From Leptospira alstonii serovar Sichuan str. 79601 (GTDB taxonomy: Bacteria > Spirochaetota > Leptospiria > Leptospirales > Leptospiraceae), in assembly GCF_000347175.1 (NCBI RefSeq), contig NZ_ANIK01000028.1, positions 186,001 to 250,000 on the forward strand: a stretch of 64,000 bases of DNA, written 5' to 3'. The notes beneath the pieces are model-generated. The model worked only from the letters and a program-made list of their open reading frames with translations, was not told the origin of the DNA and made no database searches. How positions within the stretch are numbered: position 1 is the stretch's first letter; each line of letters opens with the position of its first letter. The position numbers and the translations under genes are program-made. Shown here one piece after another: positions 44,730 through 64,000 of this stretch.

Positions 44730-45013
44730 CTACTGAAAAAGGACTTGACCGTTCCATTTGAAAACGAGTTCGACGAAATCCTTTTTAGAACCCTCTAATT
44801 TAAACGTGTAAAAACGTGCTCTCATCTCATCACTTTCGGATCATCGGATTTAAAATGGATACGGACCTCCGCAAAAAAATGAGGATCAAGATGAAGGCGA
44901 GTTTTCGATTTATCAATGTATTTGTGTAGACTCATGTCTTTTGATCCGAATCGTTGATCTATCATCATATCAGCAGTGTTCTCGTAGAAAGACGTTGCGG
45001 TTAAAGCCGACAC
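44730..45013 (-). pseudogene. Small gene split by a frameshift
   Basis: Two overlapping minus-strand frames: 63 codons from GTG 45013 to a TGA at 44822, and 31 codons from ATG 44825 to 44730. Together they read like one beta-rich protein (AEVRIHFKSDDPKVM then RARFYTFKLEG, ending DFVELVFKWNGQ). The junction contains ATGAGATGAG, a tandem copy of ATGAG; removing one copy restores a single frame of about 92 codons. Either a pseudogene or two coupled tiny genes. The product is not recognised. Confidence 0.45.
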
Positions 45014-45208
45014 TTTAAGTTTCCGATTCGTTCAAACTTTCCTAGATCGAATTCATGTTACTTGACGTTTTTTTTATAAATGAAGGATCGATTTCGGAAA
45101 TCATTCCAACATAGGAGCTTAACCTAATTTCCATCCATCGACCATTTTCTCCTATACAAGAGAAGAATCTTTGAAATAATCATAGAAATCGATTTTTAGG
45201 TTTTTATC

Positions 45209-45598
45209 ATGTCCGACTGTCCTCTCTGCAAGTTCCATCAGTCCGGTGATCGCTCCGAAATTCTCATGAAATTCGGAGAGTTTTCGGTACGCCACTGCGA
45301 AGAAGAAAAAAGGCTCAAAGGTTATCTTTACATCGAACCTCGTTCGCATTGGACTTCTTACCGGGATTGGACAACGGATTCGTTTTCCGATTTCGGAAAG
45401 GCTCTTGAGTTTGCAACATCCTGGATTTATAAAAATTATTCTCCCGTTAAGGTTTATACCGTCACCGTTTCGGAAATGGTTCCTCACATGCACTTTCATC
45501 TGATCCCGAGGTATTCCGACGATTTAAAAGGAATCGACTATATCCGGCTCGCTTTGCAGGGAAAATTACCCGAACATAACTACATTCGAGATTTATAA
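45209..45598 (+). CDS. HIT-family protein
   Basis: 129 residues. A histidine-triad domain with HMHFHLIPR at about residue 91, the nucleotide hydrolase/transferase motif. N-terminal C-x2-C (CPLC) resembles the zinc site of some HIT proteins. TAGG precedes the ATG at a good spacing. Likely hydrolyses an adenosine or dinucleotide phosphate; exact substrate unknown. First gene of a long plus-strand run. Confidence 0.85.
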   Translation: MSDCPLCKFHQSGDRSEILMKFGEFSVRHCEEEKRLKGYLYIEPRSHWTSYRDWTTDSFSDFGKALEFATSWIYKNYSPVKVYTVTVSEMVPHMHFHLIPRYSDDLKGIDYIRLALQGKLPEHNYIRDL

Positions 45599-45636
45599 TG
45601 TTTTCTTTTTGAAATTTTAAGAAGGGGAGGAAGTTT

Positions 45637-46014
45637 ATGAAAGTTTTGAGACGGAAAAACATTCTGTGTATAGCGATTGTTTCTTTTTTGCTGGGCGGTT
45701 GTATCTATAGGGACATTCGAGTTCCCGGACTCAGTACGAACTTCACTCAATACGTTTTGAACTCGGATGATTTTCAAATTTTAGGAACGGTGGAAACCGA
45801 AGGAGTTTACACTTCTTGGTTTTTACTTTGGGTTACGGGTGAAACCGGTTACAGAGAATTGCTGGATAAATCCAAGGCACTCGGCGGAGACGAGATCATC
45901 AACTACCGTTTCGAAGTCGAAGAAACGAGTATTCTTCTGATCGTTTGGAATCGAATCAAATGGAAAGCGACCGCTCACGCGATCAAATACAGGGAAAAAA
46001 TCAAGAAACCTTGA
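45637..46014 (+). CDS. Small lipoprotein, TRL-like
   Basis: 125 residues. A clear lipobox LLGGC with lipidated Cys22 follows a basic, hydrophobic signal. The mature part has GYRELLDKSKALGGDEIINY, resembling the TRL-like family of small bacterial lipoproteins (family from memory), and a hydrophobic C-terminal strand. GGGGAGG precedes the ATG. Function unknown. Confidence 0.7.
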   Translation: MKVLRRKNILCIAIVSFLLGGCIYRDIRVPGLSTNFTQYVLNSDDFQILGTVETEGVYTSWFLLWVTGETGYRELLDKSKALGGDEIINYRFEVEETSILLIVWNRIKWKATAHAIKYREKIKKP

Positions 46015-46063
46015 TCAAAAAGAACTACGGACTCCGAACTTCTTAGGAGTCTAAAAGGATAGA

Positions 46064-48780
<2,717 letters not shown>

Positions 48781-48855
48781 TCCGGTTTTTCGCTTGCGCC
48801 TCTTTTGAGCCCGAGGTTTTCTTTCCGAAACATACAAACGATTCGGGAGAAAACC

Positions 48856-54582
<5,727 letters not shown>

Positions 54583-54655
54583 GTTGCGAGTTATATCATC
54601 AAAGCGGAGAAGACAGGGTTATTCAAAAGACAAAAAAGGGGCGGAGGTTTCTCCC

Positions 54656-54694
54656 TATGACGCGCCCCTTAGGAAGCGTCATACTAAGTTTTTT
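54656..54694 (+). terminator. Possible terminator after the A2M gene
   Basis: TATGACGC (54656-54663) pairs with GCGTCATA (54676-54683) around a 12-base loop; six T follow at 54689-54694 after CTAAG. The stem is perfect, but the gap before the T run weakens the call. Confidence 0.45.
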
Positions 54695-55017
54695 GCGATC
54701 GCGTTACGCGTCTTTCAGATGGGCCAAAGATGTGGGCGATTTTTCAAGTGTTCCGACGTTTCAAGTGGCGAGTGGTTAGGATTTTAAATGCAGAACATGC
54801 GGCTGTTCCTAATTCCTAGCTACTCGTCCCTAACATCTAAAACGCAAGTGTTCCGATAGAAGGTATACTTTTTACTTGCAAAAAGTATGATTTTATGATA
54901 GAGAAAAGTCTCCTGAGTCTTCCCACCTCCTATTTCGCGACCCGTAGGAGGCGAAATAGAATTTCTTTCCCCACCACCTACAATCAGGGTTGGGTGGCCG
55001 ATTTTTTACGGAGGATT

Positions 55018-55031
55018 GTCGGAATTCCGAC
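55018..55031 (+). repeat. 14-bp dispersed palindrome, copy 5
   Basis: GTCGGAATTCCGAC, a perfect 14-bp palindrome 41 bp before the pbpC start. Matches the consensus GTNGGARYTCCNAC. Confidence 0.5.
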
Positions 55032-55071
55032 TCAGTTTTCCGCAGCTTCGAATCATTTGCGGGGCGTTTCT

Positions 55072-57177
55072 ATGAGCCGCTTATATGCTACCGTAATAGT
55101 TATCCTCAAGAAAAAACGACTCCTATTTTACTGTATCAGTATATTCTTGTATTCAAATATTCTTTTTTCCGAAGGAGTTCCGTCTTATCGGGAGATTCGA
55201 AATTCGTATCATTCCTCGGACGGAACCATTCTGGATCTGCACGGAAGATTTTTACAGACCGTTCGCCTCGACTCCAGAGAAAGAAAACTTGCTTGGACGG
55301 AAGAGGGGGAAATTCCGGAGACCTTGCTGTTTTCCTTGTTCTTACAGGAAGACAAACGATTCTTCGAACATTCGGGAGTGGACCGACTTGCAATTTTAGG
55401 CGCGGTGAAGGATCGAATCCTAGGAAACTCAAAACGAGGAGCGAGTACTCTTTCCATGCAACTTGCGGGAATCTTTCTAGGAACGAAACCGGGCAGCAGA
55501 AGTATTTTTGACAAATGGGAACAGATGAACCTGGCTCAAAAACTCGAAGAAACTTGGACGAAAAATGAAATCGTAACCGGATATCTGAATCTGACTCAGT
55601 TTCGAGGAGAATTGAGAGGACTTAGAGCGGCCAGCCGAGGTCTTTTTCAAAAAGAACCATCCGCGTTAAGCGACACCGAATCCATTCTTCTCGTAGCGAT
55701 GCTTCCGTTTCCGAGAGCCAAGGCTGCAACCTTGGCAAAAAGGAGTTGTATTCTCGCCAAAAAAATCGGACGAGAGGATCTCTGTGATTCTTTTGAAAAC
55801 GTAGCAAAGATTGCAACATCCAAGATCACAGGGCTTCCATCCACGGAGGGAATCGCGTTTCACGCGGCTCAGAAAATCTTCAAAGAAAATTCTGGGATTC
55901 TTTTCAGGGACGCAAAAGTAAGAACTACCTTGGACTTCGATCTTCAATGGAAAGTCACGGAACTTGCAAAAAATAACATAGACGGACTGAAGAAACAGAA
56001 CGTGTCCGAAACCGGAATCCTCGTTATCGAGAATACATCCGGAGCGATACTCGCATACGTAGGAAATCTTCCGGAAAGTTCTTCCTTTTATGTGGATGCG
56101 ATCCAGTCCAAAAGACAGGCCGGCTCCACTCTCAAACCGTTTTTATACGCACTCGCATTTGAAAAGGAAGTATTAAAACCGAATTCGATTTTGGACGACA
56201 GCCCAGCGGAATGGAACGCGGTTTCGGGCATTTACAAACCCGGAAATTACAGCAATGTATATCACGGAAACGTACAGGCAAAATTTGCGTTGGCTTCTTC
56301 GTTGAATATTCCCGCGGTTCACGTATTGGATCTTGTAAGTGTTCCCGATTTTGTTCAGAGTCTGCGGGAACTGGGTTTTAGCGGACTTGAGAGGGCGGAC
56401 TTTTACGGATCTTCTCTCGCACTCGGAAGCGCGGACGTCACTTTGTTCGAATTGACAAACGCATACAGAACTCTTGCGAACGGAGGAGTTTCTTCTAAAC
56501 CGACGTTCGACCCGTCCGAGGCAAGGCAAACTCTTTCGGAAAATTTTCAGGAGGGAAATCTCTGGAGCAGAATTTATTCCAAAGAATCCGCTGACACGTT
56601 ATCCGAAATACTTTCCAACCGAGAATACAGGTCCCTTTCCTTCGGTCTGAACAATCATCTGAGTACACGATTTTTTACGGCGGTTAAAACGGGAACCTCT
56701 CAAGACATGCGGGACAACTGGTGTGTGGGTTATTCGAAAAGATATACCGTAGGAGTTTGGGTCGGAAACATGAACGGCAGTCCGATGTGGGATGTGAGCG
56801 GGATCACCGGAGCGGCTCCGATTTGGAACGCGGTGATGAATCTCTTACAAGAAAGAGAACAACACCCGGACAATCGATTTTTAGAAACCTTACGAGATTT
56901 ACCTGTGCGCCAAGTTTCGTCTTCTATTTCTAAAATTTTGCTTCCCGGAAATGAAACCATATATGCGCTCGACCCTGACATTCCAGAAGGAAGGCAAAAA
57001 CTTCGTTTTTTGGCGTCCGTATTTACGTCCGGATTAAGATGGATCTTGGACGGTAAAGAAATGCAAGAAGCAAAAGAGAAAGACGTGTTCTGGAAACCGG
57101 AGCGTGGATTTCATATTCTTTCGTTACGGGACAAGACCGGAAAAATCATCGACAGTGTCGTTTTTGAAGTCAGATAG
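55072..57177 (+). CDS. pbpC: Penicillin-binding protein 1C
   Basis: 701 residues from the ATG at 55072; the frame is open to 54895 but crosses repeat DNA. One N-terminal membrane segment (about residues 16-33). Glycosyltransferase family 51 domain: FLQEDKRFFEHSGVD and RGASTLSMQLAG. Transpeptidase domain: active-site Ser in GSTLKP, SLN (ASSLNIPA) and KTGTSQDMRDNW. A C-terminal BiPBP_C-like region ends the protein. Polymerises and crosslinks peptidoglycan. Directly following an alpha-2-macroglobulin gene is the conserved pairing also seen in E. coli. Confidence 0.92.
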   Translation: MSRLYATVIVILKKKRLLFYCISIFLYSNILFSEGVPSYREIRNSYHSSDGTILDLHGRFLQTVRLDSRERKLAWTEEGEIPETLLFSLFLQEDKRFFEHSGVDRLAILGAVKDRILGNSKRGASTLSMQLAGIFLGTKPGSRSIFDKWEQMNLAQKLEETWTKNEIVTGYLNLTQFRGELRGLRAASRGLFQKEPSALSDTESILLVAMLPFPRAKAATLAKRSCILAKKIGREDLCDSFENVAKIATSKITGLPSTEGIAFHAAQKIFKENSGILFRDAKVRTTLDFDLQWKVTELAKNNIDGLKKQNVSETGILVIENTSGAILAYVGNLPESSSFYVDAIQSKRQAGSTLKPFLYALAFEKEVLKPNSILDDSPAEWNAVSGIYKPGNYSNVYHGNVQAKFALASSLNIPAVHVLDLVSVPDFVQSLRELGFSGLERADFYGSSLALGSADVTLFELTNAYRTLANGGVSSKPTFDPSEARQTLSENFQEGNLWSRIYSKESADTLSEILSNREYRSLSFGLNNHLSTRFFTAVKTGTSQDMRDNWCVGYSKRYTVGVWVGNMNGSPMWDVSGITGAAPIWNAVMNLLQEREQHPDNRFLETLRDLPVRQVSSSISKILLPGNETIYALDPDIPEGRQKLRFLASVFTSGLRWILDGKEMQEAKEKDVFWKPERGFHILSLRDKTGKIIDSVVFEVR

Positions 57178-57229
57178 TTTTTCTCTTGCAGGGAACCGCC
57201 TTCAAGTTAGAATCAATCCAAGACTTCTC

Positions 57230-58027
<798 letters not shown>

Positions 58028-58028
58028 G

Positions 58029-59222
<1,194 letters not shown>

Positions 59223-59320
59223 GCAAATATAAAAAATCGCGCGAATCTCACGTTATAATATAAAAAATTCTGCAAGTTAATTTTGTTTTCACACTCAATC
59301 GCTTTCGCATTGATTATGCG

Positions 59321-60235
59321 CTAATCCGCTCTTAATTTTAAAAGGGAGTAGAGAGTTTGAATATACGGAATTTCTAAACCGTTTTTCTCGCCGATTCTAA
59401 TCGCGTTTCCCAAAATTGCCTCCGATTCCAAGGGCCTTCCCGCTTCGAAATCCAAAAGCATACTTGTCTTATACGGTTTCATGACTTCGGTCATTCGAAT
59501 CAAGATTTCGATCTGAGTTTCCGGAATTTCCGCGCCGTCGAGTTTGGAAAGTTTTTGAACTTCTTTCATGATTTCGATTACGAGCAACCGGCTCGTAGGC
59601 TCCGCTAAAATTTCGGAGGTGTTTTTTCCTCCCGAAAGCACGCTGATCGGATTGAAGGGCGCGTTCCACATCAATTTTTTCCAACGAGCTTGTCGAATCG
59701 TTTCCGTGTTTTCAGTCGGAACTCCGACCTGATTCCAAAGTGCGACGAGTTTTTCGCAAATCGGAGAAGGATTTCGATTCCAAGATCCGATCGTCAATTC
59801 TCCATAATCCAAATGAAGAATTTTTCCCTCGCCGAGACGATTGGCACAAACAAAGGCCAGGCCGCTTAAAATTTCGTTGTTCGGGTAAAGGGATAAAACG
59901 GGTTCTTCGATATCGATCCCATTTTGCAAAAGTAAAATCGGCAAATCGTTCGGAATGGATTTTCCTAAGATCGTTTCCAGACGAACTTCGGGAAGACATT
60001 TTAGGCAATTGAGGATTAGATCGTATTCTTTTAAATTTTTAGGAACCGTTTCAAAAATTCGGTTCGCTTTATAACGGAAATCTCCCCAGGAAGGGCTTTC
60101 GATTTGAAAACCGTTCTTTTCCAATTCGGAAAAATTTCTTCGAACCCAAAAATCGATCTTACAACCGGCTTGCGCAAGTTTACCGGCGTAAAGTCCGGCA
60201 ATGGCTCCGGTCCCTAAGACTAAAATTCGAAACAA
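59321..60235 (-). CDS. panE: 2-dehydropantoate 2-reductase family protein
   Basis: 304 residues. NADPH-binding N-terminus ILVLGTGAIAGLYAGKLA; NGIDIEEP at about residue 110; the catalytic lysine region ARWKKLMWNAPFNPISVLSGG; and C-terminal LLDFEAGRPLESEAILG. Reduces ketopantoate to pantoate for CoA synthesis, although paralogous ApbA/PanE proteins with other substrates exist. It begins 1 bp after the small gene ending at 60237. Confidence 0.85.
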   Translation of the reverse strand: MFRILVLGTGAIAGLYAGKLAQAGCKIDFWVRRNFSELEKNGFQIESPSWGDFRYKANRIFETVPKNLKEYDLILNCLKCLPEVRLETILGKSIPNDLPILLLQNGIDIEEPVLSLYPNNEILSGLAFVCANRLGEGKILHLDYGELTIGSWNRNPSPICEKLVALWNQVGVPTENTETIRQARWKKLMWNAPFNPISVLSGGKNTSEILAEPTSRLLVIEIMKEVQKLSKLDGAEIPETQIEILIRMTEVMKPYKTSMLLDFEAGRPLESEAILGNAIRIGEKNGLEIPYIQTLYSLLKLRAD

Positions 60236-60236
60236 A

Positions 60237-60437
60237 CTATCCGGCCTGAGAGAATTTTCTTTCTATTTTTTTTAGAATTTCGGTGATCGCCTGAACGTAG
60301 CCGTCGTAAACTCCCCGGTCGTATTCCCCGAGAGAGCGGTAATTCAAACTTTGCATTTCTTTCAGGTGATTTCGTAATTCCTCGTCCACGTAGTTTTTGC
60401 GAATATAAAGAGTTTCAAACACTTTCGGATGCACCAT
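60237..60437 (-). CDS. Small hypothetical protein (66 aa)
   Basis: 66 residues, helical and charged (YVDEELRNHLKEMQ, then AITEILKKIERKF). AGAGGT lies very close to the ATG. Packed 1 bp before panE and 27 bp after the zincin gene in the same direction, which supports it as real. Not recognised. Confidence 0.55.
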   Translation of the reverse strand: MVHPKVFETLYIRKNYVDEELRNHLKEMQSLNYRSLGEYDRGVYDGYVQAITEILKKIERKFSQAG

Positions 60438-60464
60438 TTACCTCTTTTTTCGAATATAAAGAAT

Positions 60465-61214
60465 TCAACGTAAAATTGTTCTTAGGAAAAATTCTGATTT
60501 TAACCACGTATTGGCCCGTTTGTAATCGGCGAATTTTTTTTCGAAAGTTTTGAATTCCTTTCCGTGGATGATATTTCTTCCTTTTTTCCTGGAAACCGGA
60601 AAATGAACGTGCAACAGTTCGTGAAACACGATGTATTCTAAAACAAAATCCGGAACGGATTCAAGAGATAAAACGGGGTTGATTACGATCATCTTATGCG
60701 TCGGGTCGTAATGCCCGAGTCTTGTGATCGACTTGGATTTTCCCCAAAAAATCTCCAGATCGGAAAGATCGATTTTCAAATACGATTCGTTAATCCTTTC
60801 TAGAATTTCCCTAAGTTGTCCGTTTTGCTCGGAGGATCGTTGGACTTTCTTACGGTTTTTGTTCGTATTACTTTTTTGTGCGGAATGATTTTCGTAAAAT
60901 TTTCGAATCGTGGATTCCAAGTTATCCGGAATCGGCCGTTTTAGTAATTTATACAGGAGAAGATCGATCACCGCTTCCAAGTTTTTCGGTTCCGATTTCA
61001 AATAGGAGGAATGAATCCTGAATTCGAGTTTTTCCGAGGAGATCCGAATGGAACTTCCTAGATTGGAATAGGGATAAAATTTAGCTCCGATTTTTTTCCC
61101 GTCCAAAATTTTTCCACCCGGAAGTTTACAAAATTCGAATATTCTTTTTTCTAAAAAACTCAGCGCGGAGGATTCTTCAATTTCTTCGCTGTGTTTTTCG
61201 AATGCGGAAAACAT
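60465..61214 (-). CDS. Zincin-like metallopeptidase (SprT/YgjP type)
   Basis: 249 residues. The zinc motif H198-E199-L-L-H202 is in VFHELLHVHFP, with a possible third ligand His217 in IIHGKEF fifteen residues on. The pattern W-G at about residue 157 and MIVINPVLSLESVPDFVLEYIV before the motif matches YgjP/SprT-like proteins. The N-terminal 150 residues are less conserved. It follows the helicase gene by 6 bp. Cytoplasmic protease; a role in DNA-protein repair is possible but not shown. Confidence 0.72.
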   Translation of the reverse strand: MFSAFEKHSEEIEESSALSFLEKRIFEFCKLPGGKILDGKKIGAKFYPYSNLGSSIRISSEKLEFRIHSSYLKSEPKNLEAVIDLLLYKLLKRPIPDNLESTIRKFYENHSAQKSNTNKNRKKVQRSSEQNGQLREILERINESYLKIDLSDLEIFWGKSKSITRLGHYDPTHKMIVINPVLSLESVPDFVLEYIVFHELLHVHFPVSRKKGRNIIHGKEFKTFEKKFADYKRANTWLKSEFFLRTILR

Positions 61215-61220
61215 GAATTT

Positions 61221-63218
<1,998 letters not shown>

Positions 63219-63238
63219 GAACGAATCGGTGACGACTC

Positions 63239-63712
<474 letters not shown>

Positions 63713-63798
63713 GGATAGCAGCTCCAAAGGGGATAAAATCGAAATTCTGGTAGGAATCGGTTAGAGAAATACCGGAATCAGGGTCGTTTTCAGAGTAA

Positions 63799-63823
63799 AT
63801 TGAGCGGTAGCGTTTAGCTCAAT
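63799..63823 (-). terminator. Weak hairpin between the last gene and slyD
   Basis: ATTGAGC and GCTCAAT pair perfectly (7 bp) around an 11-base loop, with no T run on the minus strand. It might end the transcript of the partial gene, but the evidence is thin. Confidence 0.25.
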
Positions 63824-63835
63824 CAGAATTTTATT

Positions 63836-64000
63836 TTAGAATTTGGAATCGTAGTGAAAATCCAATTTGGCTTGCTCGCGTTCTCTGAGAAAGGTTTCGA
63901 TTCGATTGGATAGAAAGAACCAGGAATCCTGAACAAAAATTTCATGAAACCGGGCGGAAAATTGGAGATAATCTTTTTCTGCGAGCCTTGAATCTCCGGT
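63836..64000 (-). CDS. C-terminal fragment of an unknown protein
   Basis: Open frame entering from the window edge with 54 codons and a TAA at 63836. The visible end is charged and helical (RIETFLREREQAKLDFHYD). A second frame through the same bases is also open but gives a Pro/Phe/Lys-rich product; the chosen frame has more normal composition. Not recognised. Confidence 0.5.
   Translation of the reverse strand, partial: TGDSRLAEKDYLQFSARFHEIFVQDSWFFLSNRIETFLREREQAKLDFHYDSKF

Larger units (their letters stand above)
54583..55071 (+). repeat. Repeat-derived interval between A2M and pbpC
   Basis: 489 bp without a convincing gene. Contains a terminator-like hairpin (54656-54694); a hairpin of ATACTTTTT and AAAAAGTAT (54865-54888); two mutually exclusive hairpins (54926-54959); and a palindrome at 55018-55031. 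Open frames cross it (54584-54787 and from 54895 into pbpC), but their Arg/Ser-rich products look like translated repeat DNA. Confidence 0.5.

Noticed and set aside
54584..54787. 67-codon TTG frame directly after the A2M gene, with AAGGAG nearby
   Set aside because: The product is Arg/Lys-rich, contains the terminator-like hairpin and looks like translated repeat sequence.
54895..55071. 59-residue N-terminal extension of PBP1C from the ATG at 54895
   Set aside because: The extension crosses hairpin- and palindrome-rich repeat DNA, is Arg-rich and unlike any signal or membrane segment; the ATG at 55072 directly precedes the expected membrane anchor.

Overview
The window looks like chromosomal DNA of a spirochaete of the genus Leptospira. 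The basis is recognition of protein sequence and gene order: a linked bioF-bioD-bioA-bioB set, lipoproteins with relaxed spirochaetal lipoboxes, a TTTG-N5-CAAA motif upstream of recA, and intergenic palindromic repeats. Base composition was not counted but looks too G+C-rich for L. interrogans, so a higher-G+C species of the pathogenic clade is my guess. I see no rRNA, tRNA, CRISPR array, phage or insertion sequence. Most of the window is densely packed housekeeping DNA, with both ends cutting through genes.

Layout. 1-1714: 3' part of homoserine kinase and two unknown genes on the opposite strand. 1995-8266: a membrane-anchored SurA-like/DsbA-like thiol oxidoreductase, malate dehydrogenase, then the biotin genes bioF-bioD-bioA-bioB. 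8661-10483: a tiny gene, an SGNH-hydrolase lipoprotein and serB. 10466-13659 (minus): trpF-mutS. 13762-14463: pgeF. 14460-18957 (minus): phosphohexomutase, argD, leuB and a CheY-like receiver. 19050-25628: small membrane protein, aminotransferase, an unknown minus-strand gene, then rpmB-nth-thioesterase-release-factor-like protein-uvrC. 25679-31949: three translationally coupled genes for a large lipoprotein with four lamin-tail-like repeats, a predicted outer-membrane barrel and a phospholipase D-family lipoprotein. 32010-36598: polysaccharide/LPS genes (O-antigen-ligase-like protein, GT4, GT9, DUF4254). 36713-42061: a cyclic-nucleotide-binding patatin phospholipase, a nucleosidase-like protein, an acyl-CoA ligase and argC. 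42207-43593: recA with terminator, leader hairpin and putative SOS box. 44407-45208: a repeat-rich, gene-poor stretch with a frameshifted small gene. 45209-59222 (plus): HIT protein, small lipoprotein, tldD-tldE, a giant alpha-2-macroglobulin, penicillin-binding protein 1C, MoxR ATPase and VWA protein. 59321-64000 (minus): ketopantoate reductase, a small gene, a zincin-like protease, a UvrD-type helicase, slyD and the end of an unknown gene.

How it fits together. Amino-acid and biotin synthesis (thrB, bio genes, serB, trpF, argD, leuB, argC), DNA repair (mutS, nth, uvrC, recA, uvrD) and envelope functions (LPS genes, A2M/PBP1C, lipoproteins) dominate. The most unusual parts are the lamin-tail/barrel/PLD operon, the peptidase-A2M-PBP1C-MoxR-VWA block, the recA control region and a dispersed 14-bp palindrome of form GTNGGARYTCCNAC found at five intergenic sites. 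Many genes start with TTG or overlap their neighbour by ATGA, TTGA or TGATG, so starts were chosen from ribosome-binding sites and overlaps.
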